A stretch of 64,000 nt of DNA from Saccharophagus sp. K07 (lineage in GTDB: Bacteria; Pseudomonadota; Gammaproteobacteria; Pseudomonadales; Cellvibrionaceae), in assembly GCF_014336955.1 (NCBI RefSeq), contig NZ_QRAI01000001.1:1178001-1242000 (forward strand), written 5' to 3'. Below, piece by piece: positions 1 through 8,993 of this stretch. Every line of letters starts with the position of its first letter. Position 1 is the first letter of the stretch. The notes under the pieces are model-generated. The model worked only from the letters and a program-made list of their open reading frames with translations. It ran no database searches and was not told the DNA's origin. The position numbers and the translations under genes are program-made.

Positions 1-2
1 AA

Positions 3-392
3 GGGTTAAACAGCGAATTTCCGCGTTTGCGAAAGCAGCTCGACGAATTATTCGTAGTTGCGACGCGCGAAAAGTTTCCTCTGGTGCTGCAGCAAGATAC
101 TGAAATGTCGATTCCCGCAGCTTTGCTTGCCGCGCAATGCTCCAATGCAGATGTACTTTTGTATTTGACGCTGCGCCAAGCAGACGACAAAGAAGGTATT
201 TGGAATAAAGATCGTCTGGAATTGGTTTTAACGGTATTGGATGTGCGTTCTGGCAGGGTTCTGGATACCTTGATGACACAGAGTGGCAGCGGATGGCCGG
301 ACTGGAGCGAACATAAAGTGGCATCCCTGGTAAAGCCTTCTGTACACGCCATGATCTCGCAACTGCATGCGCGAGAAACCGCTGCCCGTTAA
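3..392 (+). CDS. DUF4823-like lipoprotein, C-terminal part (5' end outside window)
   Basis: The reading frame is open from the first bases of the window, with no stop upstream of the internal TTG at 27, so the gene very probably starts before the window. The visible part is about 129 codons. The stretch with ADVLLYLTL, a basic and tryptophan-rich segment (EGIWNKDRLEL), then VLDVRSGRVLDT and a final VKPSVHAMISQL resembles the C-terminal half of DUF4823 lipoproteins of Pseudomonas-type bacteria, in which a predicted beta-rich domain follows a lipobox. That family assignment is from memory of the pattern. The function of the family is unknown to me. The gene converges on the ETF-QO gene, 38 bp away. 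Confidence 0.6.
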   Translation, partial: GLNSEFPRLRKQLDELFVVATREKFPLVLQQDTEMSIPAALLAAQCSNADVLLYLTLRQADDKEGIWNKDRLELVLTVLDVRSGRVLDTLMTQSGSGWPDWSEHKVASLVKPSVHAMISQLHARETAAR

Positions 393-430
393 GGCAGCGG
401 TGCTTTCATAACATTTTCGGATAATTGGCG

Positions 431-2071
431 TTACATATTCGGATAATTGGGACCGCCGCCGCCCTCGGGCGTTACCCAGGTAATGTTTTGTGCCGGGTCT
501 TTAATATCGCAGGTTTTGCAGTGGACGCAGTTCTGCGCATTGATCTGGAAGCGCGGCTTGCCATCTTCCCCCGTCAGCACCTCATATACGCCCGCTGGGC
601 AATAACGCTGCGCAGGCTCGGCAAATTCCGGCAGGTTTTTGCTGATCGGAATCTCCGGCGAGGTCAGGCGCAAATGGCAGGGCTGGTCTTCTTCGTGGTT
701 GGTGTTTGACAGATACACGGACGACAAACGATCGAAGCTGATAACCCCATCTGGCTTGGGATATTGAATCGGCTTGGAATCCGCTGCGCGTTTTAATTGC
801 GCATGGTCAGCGACAGGATCGGACAGAGTCCAGGGCAATTTGCCGTTGAATATATTGATATCGAAAAACGCGTAAGCTCCTCCCCAGAATGGGCCCCATT
901 TATGTATCGCGGGACCGAAATTGCGCTGGGTATGCAATTCTTTCCACGCCCAACTGTTGCGATATTCCTCGGCAAATTCCGCCAAATCATCATTGGCGCG
1001 TTCACTGGTAATAGCGCGCACCACAACCTCCGCGGCGATCATGCCGCTTTTCATGGCAGTGTGTGAGCCTTTGATTTTGGCGAAATTCAAGGTCCCTGCA
1101 TCATCACCAATCAATAAACCGCCGGGAAAATGCATTTTCGGCTGCGACTGCAAGCCACCTTTGGTAATCGCCCGCGCGCCATACGCCAAACGCTGTCCGC
1201 CGGTGAGAGTCTGCTTGATCACCGGGTGATGTTTGTAGCGTTGAAATTCTTCGAATGGATTGAGATAAGGATTGTTGTACGCCAGGTCGGTTATCAAGCC
1301 GACAGCCACTTGATGATCTTCAATGTGATAAAGAAAACCGCCGCCTGTCGCGCCGTTTTCCGACAGTGGCCAGCCTGCGGTATGAACCACCAAGCCTTCT
1401 TGGTGCTGTTGCGGCGGAATTTTCCAGATTTCCTTTATGCCGATGCCGTAATGCTGCGGCTCCGCATCTTTGTCCAAGCCGAAATGCGCAATCAATTTTT
1501 TACCGAGATGACCGCGGCAGCCTTCAGCGAAAAGGGTATATTTCGCGTGCAATTCCATGCCCTGTGTATAGCTGGACTTCGGCTCGCCTTTGGCATCGAC
1601 ACCCATATCGCCAATCAAAATGCCTTTCACCGCGCCGTTTTCATCAAACAAGGTTTCGGCGGCGGCGAAGCCTGGGAAGATTTCAACCCCGAGCTCTTCG
1701 GCCTGCTGGCTCAACCAGCGGCACAGGTTGGCCAGACTGATGATGTAGTTGCCATGGTTGTGCATGGTCTTGGGCGCAGCCCAGCCAGGAATAGGGCTAC
1801 TTTTTTCTCCATTGCTCAACCAGAGAATATGATCTGCCGTCACGGCGGTTTTCACTGGGGCTTGGCGTTCGCGCCAGTCCGGAAAGAGTTCCTGCAGTGC
1901 GTTCGGGTCGAACACGGCCCCCGACACAATATGGGCTCCTACTTCGGAGCCTTTTTCCACCACACAGACGCTGATGTCACTATTGAGTTGTTTGATTCGA
2001 CAAGCAGCCGCCAGTCCCGCAGGACCTGCACCGACCACTACTACGTCGTAGGGCATTGATTCTCGTTCCAC
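431..2071 (-). CDS. Electron transfer flavoprotein-ubiquinone oxidoreductase
   Basis: Membrane-associated flavo-iron-sulfur enzyme that takes electrons from reduced ETF and passes them to ubiquinone, linking fatty-acid and amino-acid dehydrogenases to respiration. The 546-residue product has an N-terminal FAD-binding GAGPAG loop (residues 14-19) and a C-terminal ferredoxin-like part whose four cluster cysteines are C491, C515, C518 and C521 (CPAGVY, then CVHCKTC). The length matches the family. The start is a GTG: AAGGAG lies six bases before it, which favours it over the ATG five codons in. It is divergent from etfB, its electron donor's gene, so the electron path is encoded around one 200-bp control region. 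Confidence 0.96.
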   Translation of the reverse strand: MERESMPYDVVVVGAGPAGLAAACRIKQLNSDISVCVVEKGSEVGAHIVSGAVFDPNALQELFPDWRERQAPVKTAVTADHILWLSNGEKSSPIPGWAAPKTMHNHGNYIISLANLCRWLSQQAEELGVEIFPGFAAAETLFDENGAVKGILIGDMGVDAKGEPKSSYTQGMELHAKYTLFAEGCRGHLGKKLIAHFGLDKDAEPQHYGIGIKEIWKIPPQQHQEGLVVHTAGWPLSENGATGGGFLYHIEDHQVAVGLITDLAYNNPYLNPFEEFQRYKHHPVIKQTLTGGQRLAYGARAITKGGLQSQPKMHFPGGLLIGDDAGTLNFAKIKGSHTAMKSGMIAAEVVVRAITSERANDDLAEFAEEYRNSWAWKELHTQRNFGPAIHKWGPFWGGAYAFFDINIFNGKLPWTLSDPVADHAQLKRAADSKPIQYPKPDGVISFDRLSSVYLSNTNHEEDQPCHLRLTSPEIPISKNLPEFAEPAQRYCPAGVYEVLTGEDGKPRFQINAQNCVHCKTCDIKDPAQNITWVTPEGGGGPNYPNM

Positions 2072-2273
2072 CCGAAACTCCTTATATGATGTTTATGCAC
2101 TAAGTATACGCGTAATAAAGCTTTTTATCGGCAAGCGCTCTCTCTTAGCGGGTTGACCGCGGAACCTAGCGTTCTTTCCATCGTCAACAGCGGTTCCAAC
2201 TCATAAAGGGTTTATCGTTATACTGTGTAAGTGCAAACGCTTGTCATTCTGCTTCTAACGGAGTTTTCAACCC
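2072..2273. promoter_or_regulatory. Divergent control region between ETF-QO and etfBA
   Basis: This 200-bp spacer must carry promoters for both sides. A TATACT hexamer at 2219-2224 (plus) is a plausible -10 box for etfBA, but I see only a poor -35. An inverted repeat, GGAACC at 2161-2166 with GGTTCC at 2192-2197, lies just upstream of it and could bind a regulator. On the other strand TATACT at 2103-2108 could serve ETF-QO. No experimentally known operator is recognised. Confidence 0.35.
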
Positions 2274-3026
2274 ATGAAAATACTTGTACCCATTAAGCGC
2301 GTCGTCGACTACAACGTCAAAGTGCGCCCTCTGAGCGATGGTTCCGATGTCGATATCGCCAATGCCAAGATGGCCATAAACCCATTTTGCGAAATCGCCG
2401 TTGAAGAAGCGGTGCGCTTGAAAGAAAAAGGAGTGGCTGCAGAAGTTGTGGTGGTAAGCGTTGGCGATGCAAAAAGTCAGGAGCAGCTGCGTGCTGCGCT
2501 GGCTCTCGGAGCGGACCGAGCCATTCTGGTTGAAACATCCGAACGTCTGCAGCCGTTGGCCATCGCTAAAGTATTAAAGGCCGTGGCAGAAAAAGAATCT
2601 CCACAATTGATCATTCTCGGAAAACAATCCATCGACGGTGATAACAATCAGACCGGCCAAATGTTGGCAGCGTTGCTGAATTGGGGGCAGGGCACTTTTG
2701 CTTCCAAAGTCGAAATCAGCGGTGAGTCGGTTGATGTGACCCGCGAAGTCGACGGCGGATTGCAAACTGTCAAACTCAAATTGCCTGCGATAGTCACCAC
2801 CGATTTGCGCCTCAACGAGCCGCGTTATGCCTCTCTTCCCAATATCATGAAAGCCAAGAAAAAACCTCTGGATACTATCGCCATTGGCGATCTCGGCCTC
2901 GACCTGTCCAGCCGCAGCAAAATCGTCAAAGTGGCTCCGCCATCGGCGCGCAAACCTGGCGTTAAAGTGGCCAATGTCGATGAATTGATTTTTAAATTAA
3001 AGAATGAAGCGAAGGTGATTCCATGA
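2274..3026 (+). CDS. etfB: Electron transfer flavoprotein beta subunit
   Basis: Small subunit of the soluble heterodimeric ETF, which carries AMP and helps form the FAD pocket; it accepts electrons from acyl-CoA and other dehydrogenases. The protein starts [16 protein letters not shown] and has the family segment with [19 protein letters not shown], a [24 protein letters not shown]-type recognition-loop region near residues 180-205, and a normal length of 250 residues. CGGAG lies 10 bases upstream of the ATG. Its stop codon overlaps the ATG of etfA in an ATGA arrangement, so translation of the two subunits is coupled. Confidence 0.97.
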   Translation: MKILVPIKRVVDYNVKVRPLSDGSDVDIANAKMAINPFCEIAVEEAVRLKEKGVAAEVVVVSVGDAKSQEQLRAALALGADRAILVETSERLQPLAIAKVLKAVAEKESPQLIILGKQSIDGDNNQTGQMLAALLNWGQGTFASKVEISGESVDVTREVDGGLQTVKLKLPAIVTTDLRLNEPRYASLPNIMKAKKKPLDTIAIGDLGLDLSSRSKIVKVAPPSARKPGVKVANVDELIFKLKNEAKVIP

Positions 3027-3949
3027 GCGTCCTGGTCATTGCAGAACACGATAACCAAGAGTTGAAGGCGGCTACGCGCAATACCATCGCAGCAGCACTG
3101 AAATTCAACGAAGACGTTCATGTACTGGTCGTTGGATCCGGCGCTCAGAGCGTGGCCAATGCAGCAGCAGCTTGTAGCGGTGTTGCCAAAGTGCTCTTGT
3201 CCGACGCGGTCCATTACCAATATCAATTAGCGGAAGATGTCGCGCCCCTGGTTGCGAGCATTGGCAAACAGTACAGCGCAATCCTCGCGCCTGCGACCAG
3301 CAATGGCAAAAACCTGCTGCCTCGCGTAGCGGCTCTGCTGGACGTTCAACCGCTTTCCGATGTTATGGCCATTGAAGGTCCTAATTTGTTCCAGCGACCG
3401 ATTTATGCCGGTAACGTTATAGCAACCGAACAAAACGATGAACCTGTTAAGGTTTTGACGGTGCGCACTACTGTATTTGATCCCGTGGCCGATCAAAGTC
3501 CGGCTCCAGTAGAAGCCTTGGCTGCGCAACCCTCAAGTGGCCTTTCCAGTTTTGTCGGCGAACAGTTAGCGCAGTCAGATCGTCCCGAGCTTACCTCTGC
3601 GCGGGTAGTGGTTTCCGGTGGCCGTGGTTTGCAGAACGGCGACAACTTCCAGTTGCTCTATGCTTTGGCCGATAAGCTTGGTGCAGCAGTCGGTGCGTCT
3701 CGCGCAGCGGTGGACGCCGGCTTCGTTCCCAACGATATGCAGGTGGGCCAAACCGGAAAAATCGTCGCGCCAGATCTTTACATAGCTGTCGGTATTTCGG
3801 GCGCGATTCAGCATTTGGCCGGCATGAAGGAATCCAAGGTGATCGTTGCCATCAACAAAGACGAAGAAGCCCCCATTTTCCAGGTTGCTGACTATGGCTT
3901 GGTTGCGGATCTGTTCACCGTCCTGCCTGAATTGACGCAGAAAATCTGA
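3023..3949 (+). CDS. etfA: Electron transfer flavoprotein alpha subunit
   Basis: FAD-carrying large subunit of ETF. The 308-residue product has an N-terminal nucleotide-fold domain and the conserved C-terminal FAD domain: the SGGRG motif, then [34 protein letters not shown] and [17 protein letters not shown], which together bind FAD. It begins inside the etfB stop (ATGA overlap) and is followed within 10 bp by a strong terminator, so etfBA is a two-gene transcript. Confidence 0.97.
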   Translation: MSVLVIAEHDNQELKAATRNTIAAALKFNEDVHVLVVGSGAQSVANAAAACSGVAKVLLSDAVHYQYQLAEDVAPLVASIGKQYSAILAPATSNGKNLLPRVAALLDVQPLSDVMAIEGPNLFQRPIYAGNVIATEQNDEPVKVLTVRTTVFDPVADQSPAPVEALAAQPSSGLSSFVGEQLAQSDRPELTSARVVVSGGRGLQNGDNFQLLYALADKLGAAVGASRAAVDAGFVPNDMQVGQTGKIVAPDLYIAVGISGAIQHLAGMKESKVIVAINKDEEAPIFQVADYGLVADLFTVLPELTQKI

Positions 3950-3957
3950 CCTCCCCA

Positions 3958-3985
3958 CAGGCCCGCTTTGGCGGGCCTGCTTTTC
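3958..3985 (+). terminator. Rho-independent terminator of etfBA
   Basis: Perfect 9-bp GC-rich stem CAGGCCCGC / GCGGGCCTG with a TTTG loop, followed by CTTTTCTC, beginning eight bases after the etfA stop. Confidence 0.85.
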
Positions 3986-4095
3986 TCAAGGTGTCTCCAC
4001 ACCTGTCTTACAGTAGAATGTGCGACCGTTCTGATCGTCCAGGCTCTTCATCCAATATATGCCCGGACATATTTCACTCTGGATAAGGCGCGCGA

Positions 4096-6231
4096 ATGCT
4101 GACGTTTTTTGAGCCTCAGACCAAAATCCAAAAAGACCGGCAGATTATTCGCGACACGGATATGCGAATGGCGAAGTACAGCCGTCGCGGTATCGTCTCG
4201 AATTTCACTATCTACGCACTCTGTTTACTCATCGAACAGAACTTCATTCGACAATATCCGAATCTGGCGATCATTTTTACGATTGGTCTGCTACTGACCA
4301 CCGCGTTACGCGGTTATTTGTTGTTCCGCATGGATGCCATTTATCCGCGCGCGCCTACGGCTTGGCGCAATAAATATTTTGCTGCGACTCTTATAGGTGC
4401 AGCTTGGTGGGGATTGATTCTTTCGTGCCTTACCTTGTTGATGCATATGCAAGGGGAAGCGGCGTTAATGTGGCTATACACTGTTGTCTTCTTCGCCACT
4501 ACCGCCCACGCTTTTGCACCTTATCAACGCTTTTTATCCATTTATCAGCTGGTTGTTATAGTGCCCGCCGCCTGCTGCACGTTTTTTAGTGGTGGCGGTT
4601 TCTTCGGCGTCTTTTACGGCTGCATTCTGCTGTTCTATTACGGGATTCTGAAGCACCACTGTGAATTGATATCGCGCAATTACTGGGATCGACTGGAAGC
4701 ACATTTTATTTTGGCGAAGAAAGCCGAATCTCTCGAAGAAGAGAAGCGCGATACCATCGCCTCGACGCAATTAACCAACGATTATTTGCAGGTGCTCAGC
4801 CACAAAATGGCTGATTTGTTGAGTGCGACTCCATCCGTGGATGAAAACACGCCGCCGACGCCGGTTGCGCTGGCCAATCAGCGTTTGGCATTCGAAACGA
4901 TTTATCGCAATGTCGACGCATTTAGTCGGGTCATCGCCAAAGACGTAAACATCGAATCGCGCGCGTTCAATATCCGTCATTACGTGCAGAGTCTGGTGCG
5001 CGGCATGGTTGCAGAGGCGGAGGCCAAGGGCATTGAGCTGGAGAGTGCGCTGTCACCGGCGTTGCCAGCACGTCTGCTGGGCGATCCGAAACGGATAGGG
5101 CAGATACTTTCCGCCATGGTGAAAAACACCATTGAACAAAGTCAGGGCGGGCTGATTTTTGTTGAAGTGGAGTTTGTCCGCGAGTTCGAAACCAGCGGAC
5201 TGTTGCACATCACCATCGCGCGCCAACTGGAAAATAAACGCGGGGTTTTCGTCAACGAGAGCGAGCGGGGTGTTGCGGCGAGCCTCGACCTTATGGTGGC
5301 CAAAGGCTTGGCGGAAGCCATGAAAGGCAGTCTGGAAATCAACGAATCCGGCGATAAAAACGGCAAACATTTGCGTCTGCGCCTGCCGTCGACCATTGCG
5401 GAAAAAGACTCCCGCCAGGACTACCATCGCGCCTGCTACAAAGGGCGGCATCTTATGCTGGTCCACCCCAATCCGCGCTGGCTGGACCACAAAAGAATGG
5501 AGCTGGACGCCATGGGGTTCACGGTACACACCGCCACACGTTTTGGCAGAGCCTTCCAATCCTTGGTGGAAGCGGTGGAGGCGGGTAAGGCTATGGATTG
5601 TGTGGTTTATTACGCAGCTTCAGGTGACGAGCAACCAGTGCAGTTTTGCAACGATCTTTTGGGGCGCGCGGACCTTAAGTACATCCATCAATTCATCATC
5701 TGCTCTGATGTCGGCCAGCGATTTTTCGCCGAGCGCATGCTCCAGCCGAGCCCGTCGATTCATTTCGTGGCCAAGCCTTCGAGCATTTTCGAATTCGAAG
5801 TCAGGACCTATGGCCTGTTCCGGGATCCAGCGGACGATGCGGAAGATAAAGCCGACTCACCCCCGCGAGCCGGCCGTGTTATTTGGATGAGCAATGGCAA
5901 AGCGACGGATGGACCCCATTGGGCCGATCCCAAATTGGATATCCAGGTGATCAACGATATGCGCCAGATTCCCAAAGTACTGGAGGGGCGCGGCTATCGT
6001 CTGGTCGTTGTGGAATGTGCGGGCAGTGAAGATGTCGACGCTATCGCCAACATCCGGGAGCAGGAACAAAAGCATAAGCCGAAGTCACTGGTGACGATTG
6101 TCGGGGTGGGGGCGTCGAATCTGGAGCTGTCAGTGCTGAACGCCGGAGCGGATCACTTCCTCGACATCGAAACCCTGCTCACCTGGGATGCCCATGAGTT
6201 GCACTATTGGGCTAATGGTCGAAGTCATTGA
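4096..6231 (+). CDS. Membrane histidine-kinase-like protein with degenerate kinase and receiver domains
   Basis: 711-residue protein. About six hydrophobic segments lie between residues 34 and 186 (for example 95-117 and 168-186). A helical region follows with LSHKM around H236, where a kinase would carry its phospho-acceptor; the usual H-E-x-R-x-P box is absent. Residues 290-433 resemble a HATPase fold (GDPKRIGQILSAMVKNTIEQS in place of the N-box), but I find no DxGxG or GLGL motif. Residues 452-570 and 585-705 look like two receiver folds lacking the phosphorylatable aspartate: the first has MDCVVYYAAS where DLILLD is expected. It is probably a pseudokinase that acts by binding or localising partners. 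It lies 113 bp upstream of a REC-TPR regulator gene, its likely partner. Start ATG is preceded by AAGG. Confidence 0.75.
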   Translation: MLTFFEPQTKIQKDRQIIRDTDMRMAKYSRRGIVSNFTIYALCLLIEQNFIRQYPNLAIIFTIGLLLTTALRGYLLFRMDAIYPRAPTAWRNKYFAATLIGAAWWGLILSCLTLLMHMQGEAALMWLYTVVFFATTAHAFAPYQRFLSIYQLVVIVPAACCTFFSGGGFFGVFYGCILLFYYGILKHHCELISRNYWDRLEAHFILAKKAESLEEEKRDTIASTQLTNDYLQVLSHKMADLLSATPSVDENTPPTPVALANQRLAFETIYRNVDAFSRVIAKDVNIESRAFNIRHYVQSLVRGMVAEAEAKGIELESALSPALPARLLGDPKRIGQILSAMVKNTIEQSQGGLIFVEVEFVREFETSGLLHITIARQLENKRGVFVNESERGVAASLDLMVAKGLAEAMKGSLEINESGDKNGKHLRLRLPSTIAEKDSRQDYHRACYKGRHLMLVHPNPRWLDHKRMELDAMGFTVHTATRFGRAFQSLVEAVEAGKAMDCVVYYAASGDEQPVQFCNDLLGRADLKYIHQFIICSDVGQRFFAERMLQPSPSIHFVAKPSSIFEFEVRTYGLFRDPADDAEDKADSPPRAGRVIWMSNGKATDGPHWADPKLDIQVINDMRQIPKVLEGRGYRLVVVECAGSEDVDAIANIREQEQKHKPKSLVTIVGVGASNLELSVLNAGADHFLDIETLLTWDAHELHYWANGRSH

Positions 6232-6344
6232 TCTCACTTCGCTTGGCATAGCTTGATTCGTTATCTCGACTACACTTCTAGCAAAATCTTTCTTTCAAAC
6301 TGTGTATCGCTGGGTATGGAAGCTGCGCTGTCTTCGAGGTAGTA

Positions 6345-7973
6345 ATGCCCCTGCAAGATCCTGGAAAAATTCACGCCCTGATAGTCGACGACTTCTCCAG
6401 CTTTCGCTCGACCATGTCGAGCATGCTGAACAAGTTAGGGGTGAAGAATATCGAGGAGGCAAGCAAGGCGCATGAAGTCTTGAAGTGGTGCAAAGACCGC
6501 AAGTTCGATCTGATTCTTTGCGACTACAACCTTGGCCCGGGTAAAAACGGCCAGCATGTGTTGGAGGAGCTGCGGTTTCGCAAGCTTATCTCCCACAATA
6601 CTTTGTTCATCATGGTGACAGCGGAAGCCAGCAAGGACATGGTGCTCTCTGCTTACGACTGTGAGCCCGACGATTATTTGATGAAACCTCTGAACCTTCA
6701 CGTTCTCGAGCAAAGGATTTCGCGCCTGCTGCAAATGCGCGACGCCCTGGCCAATGTTTATCAGCTTCTCGACCAGGAAGAGTTTGAAAAAGCCGTAGAT
6801 GAACTGAATGTCCTGGTGAACCAACACAGTCGCCAGACCGTCATCGCGCAAAAGCTGCTGGGTGAGACCTTGATCCGCTTAAAACGCTACTCTGAAGCTG
6901 AGACCCTCTACCGTGAGGTGCTGGAAAACCGGCGTTTGGATTGGGCAGTTCTTGGATTGGCAAAAGTGCACTACGCGCAGGGCGACAAGGACAGTGCCAA
7001 GACTGAACTGCGCGATCTGATCGATGAGAGCAATCTGTTTTTGCCGGCGCATGACGCCCTTTCAGAAATTCTTACCGACGAACAAGATTTAGAAGCCTTG
7101 CAAGCCACTATGGAGCGGGTGGTGGAAGTGTGCCCGCGCTCGATATTGCGCCAGCGCAAGCTCGCGGAAGTGGCGGAGAGTAACGGTGATGTGGTCAAAA
7201 CCTTACAGGCGGCAAACCATGCCATAAAACTGGGAGAGCATTCCTGTCACCAGGATAACAACGACTCCTTACGATTTCTCAATGCCGCAGCCAAAGGTCT
7301 TGAACACAATATTGTGGTTGAAAACATGGATTTGGTTGAAGAGAGCAAACGCTGTCTCAGCAACCTTATGGCGTCCAACCGGCTGCCACCGGATCAGGAA
7401 ATTCAAGCGCGCCTATTAATGGCGCGCGTTCACGCTCTAGCCGGACGACCGGACGAGGCGAAAAACGTGGTGAAGGACTGCGTGAGCTTGGCAGGCAGCT
7501 CGGTGGGCAAAAATATCGATTTGGATATAGCTTATGTGGGATATCTGAATAGTATCGGTCAGACGGGAGAAGCGGATTCGCACCTCAAAGCTATGGCCGA
7601 ATGCTACGAAAGCGATCCTGCCAGTCTGGAAAAGATCGACAAACTGACTCCCGAACCGCGCACAGAAAACAACCGTCGCCGGGTTGCTCAGCTGAATAAA
7701 ACCGGCATCGAGTTATACAAAGATGGCCACTACGACGATGCGTTGGATTTTTTTGGCCGCGCCTGCATGCTCTTTCCTCGCCATGTGGGGTTGCAGCTCA
7801 ACCGCTTGCAAACCTTGATATCCAAAGTGAAATCCGAGCCTACCGACCCGGGGTTGCGCGAATATCTGCAGGATCAATTGGCTAAGGTAGAGGAGATGCT
7901 CGCAAGCGAACAAAATCCCGCGCATATGGACCGCTTCCGCCAGTTACGGGACAAGGCGCGTCAAATCGGCTGA
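6345..7973 (+). CDS. Response regulator with REC domain and TPR-rich C-terminal part
   Basis: The N-terminal receiver (about residues 8-130) is intact: acidic pair D15-D16, phospho-acceptor D60 in LILCDYNLGPGKNG, the threonine of MVTAE and the lysine of YLMKPL. The remaining 400 residues are helical repeats of TPR type, with clear units around EAETLYREVLENRRLDWAVLGLAKVHYAQGD and DDALDFFGRACMLFP. There is no DNA-binding or enzymatic output domain, so output is presumably by protein binding. GAGGTAGTA precedes the ATG. REC-TPR proteins of this length occur in Pseudomonas-type genomes. The upstream pseudokinase-like gene is the obvious partner, but its kinase site looks dead, so the phosphodonor may come from elsewhere. 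Confidence 0.88.
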   Translation: MPLQDPGKIHALIVDDFSSFRSTMSSMLNKLGVKNIEEASKAHEVLKWCKDRKFDLILCDYNLGPGKNGQHVLEELRFRKLISHNTLFIMVTAEASKDMVLSAYDCEPDDYLMKPLNLHVLEQRISRLLQMRDALANVYQLLDQEEFEKAVDELNVLVNQHSRQTVIAQKLLGETLIRLKRYSEAETLYREVLENRRLDWAVLGLAKVHYAQGDKDSAKTELRDLIDESNLFLPAHDALSEILTDEQDLEALQATMERVVEVCPRSILRQRKLAEVAESNGDVVKTLQAANHAIKLGEHSCHQDNNDSLRFLNAAAKGLEHNIVVENMDLVEESKRCLSNLMASNRLPPDQEIQARLLMARVHALAGRPDEAKNVVKDCVSLAGSSVGKNIDLDIAYVGYLNSIGQTGEADSHLKAMAECYESDPASLEKIDKLTPEPRTENNRRRVAQLNKTGIELYKDGHYDDALDFFGRACMLFPRHVGLQLNRLQTLISKVKSEPTDPGLREYLQDQLAKVEEMLASEQNPAHMDRFRQLRDKARQIG

Positions 7974-7976
7974 AAG

Positions 7977-8001
7977 CAGGCCCGGTTGGGCCTGATTTTT
8001 T
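7977..8001 (+). terminator. Rho-independent terminator after the REC-TPR gene
   Basis: Seven-base stem CAGGCCC / GGGCCTG with a GGTT loop, followed by ATTTTTTG, four bases after the stop codon. Confidence 0.85.
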
Positions 8002-8025
8002 GCTTCACTATTTTATTCCTTGGCA

Positions 8026-8841
8026 TTAAATCTGAAACTGCGCCCAGATCGGGCAGTGGTCGGAAGGTTTATCCATAGAGCGGATGGTGTAGTCGATGCC
8101 GGCATCGATACAGCGATTTGCCAAGGACTGGCTGGCAAGGATCAGGTCTATCCGCAAACCGCGCTTGGGATCGGACTCAAAGCCGCGGCTGCGGTAGTCG
8201 AACCAGCTGAACAGATTTGCTTCTTCCGGATGCAGTGTCCGAAAAGTATCCACCAAACCCCAATCCAGTACGCGCTGCAACCATTCCCGTTCTTCCGGTA
8301 GAAAACTGCATTTGCCGGTACGCAGCCAACGTTTGCGGTTTTCCTCCCCGATGCCTATGTCTTGGTCTGTATGGGAGACATTCATATCTCCCATCACAAT
8401 CAAGTTTTCGTCTGTCCTGTGGTGTTTCTCCAGGTGTGCAATCAAGTCTGCGTAGTATTTGCGTTTATTGGGGAATTTCACTGGGTGATCCGAACTTTCT
8501 CCCTGCGGAAAATAGCCGTTCAAAATGTGAATATCCTGGCCATTCGGCAAGGTAAAAGTACCGCTGATAAAACGTTTGTGATCGTCTTCGGTAGCGCCAA
8601 TAAAACCCTTGCAAACATTTTTGAAAGGATGCTTCGACAACAGGGCAACGCCGTAATGAGTTTTCTGACCGAAAAACTCCACGTGATAGCCCATGCTTTG
8701 AATTTCGGCGACGGGGAAGTCGGAATCGGTAACTTTGGTTTCCTGCAGGCCAATAAAGTCCGGTTGATGGGTCGCTACCACGGCAGACAGTTGGTGAAGG
8801 CGCAAGCGAACGCTGTTGACATTAAACGAAACGCATTTCAT
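8026..8841 (-). CDS. xthA: Exodeoxyribonuclease III (AP endonuclease)
   Basis: Mg-dependent 3'-to-5' exonuclease and AP endonuclease of base excision repair. The 271-residue protein has the EEP-fold markers of the Xth class: N7 in [13 protein letters not shown]34 in LQETK, the GYFPQGE loop, MGDMNV, the [14 protein letters not shown] segment and the terminal SDHCP with the catalytic histidine H262. Length matches E. coli Xth. It runs towards the REC-TPR gene and is preceded by a repeat tract and the terminator of prc, so it is probably transcribed alone. Confidence 0.95.
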   Translation of the reverse strand: MKCVSFNVNSVRLRLHQLSAVVATHQPDFIGLQETKVTDSDFPVAEIQSMGYHVEFFGQKTHYGVALLSKHPFKNVCKGFIGATEDDHKRFISGTFTLPNGQDIHILNGYFPQGESSDHPVKFPNKRKYYADLIAHLEKHHRTDENLIVMGDMNVSHTDQDIGIGEENRKRWLRTGKCSFLPEEREWLQRVLDWGLVDTFRTLHPEEANLFSWFDYRSRGFESDPKRGLRIDLILASQSLANRCIDAGIDYTIRSMDKPSDHCPIWAQFQI

Positions 8842-8883
8842 GACTTTGCTCAGGCGTAAGTAATGGAAAAAAGGGCTTATAAC

Positions 8884-8960
8884 ATAAGCGAAGCGATAAA
8901 AACAAAAAGCATAAGCGAAGGCAAAACAAAAAGCTCAAACGAAGTGACAAAAACAAAAGG
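8884..8960. repeat. Three tandem imperfect repeats of 24-27 bp
   Basis: Between xthA and the prc terminator there are three consecutive A-rich units, 8884-8910, 8911-8934 and 8935-8960. Each reads approximately ATAAGCGAAG, a variable part, then AAAACAAAAAG. Units 1 and 2 are nearly identical apart from a 3-base length difference; unit 3 is more diverged (TCAAACGAAGTGAC). The third unit runs directly into the terminator stem. A short frame across them (8863-9057) would encode lysine- and serine-rich repeats and then the terminator, which argues against real coding. Confidence 0.7.
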
Positions 8961-8978
8961 CCCCGAAGGGCCTTTTGT
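8953..8978 (-). terminator. Terminator downstream of prc
   Basis: An 11-bp stem, ACAAAAGGCCC / GGGCCTTTTGT, with a CGAA loop. On the minus strand it is followed by the T-rich complement of the A-rich repeat tract, which gives a good run of U after the hairpin. It lies 15 bp beyond the prc stop codon. Confidence 0.85.
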
Positions 8979-8993
8979 TATTGCGGAGAAAAA

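Noticed and set aside
1130-2059. Open frame of 309 codons on the plus strand within the ETF-QO gene
   Set aside because: It lies wholly antisense to a clear full-length gene, shows no recognisable motif and has no ribosome site. Long antisense frames are common opposite GC-rich codon positions.
8884-8960. The tandem repeats as a CRISPR array
   Set aside because: Units are adjacent with no spacers, differ in length and are too few. No cas gene is present in the window.
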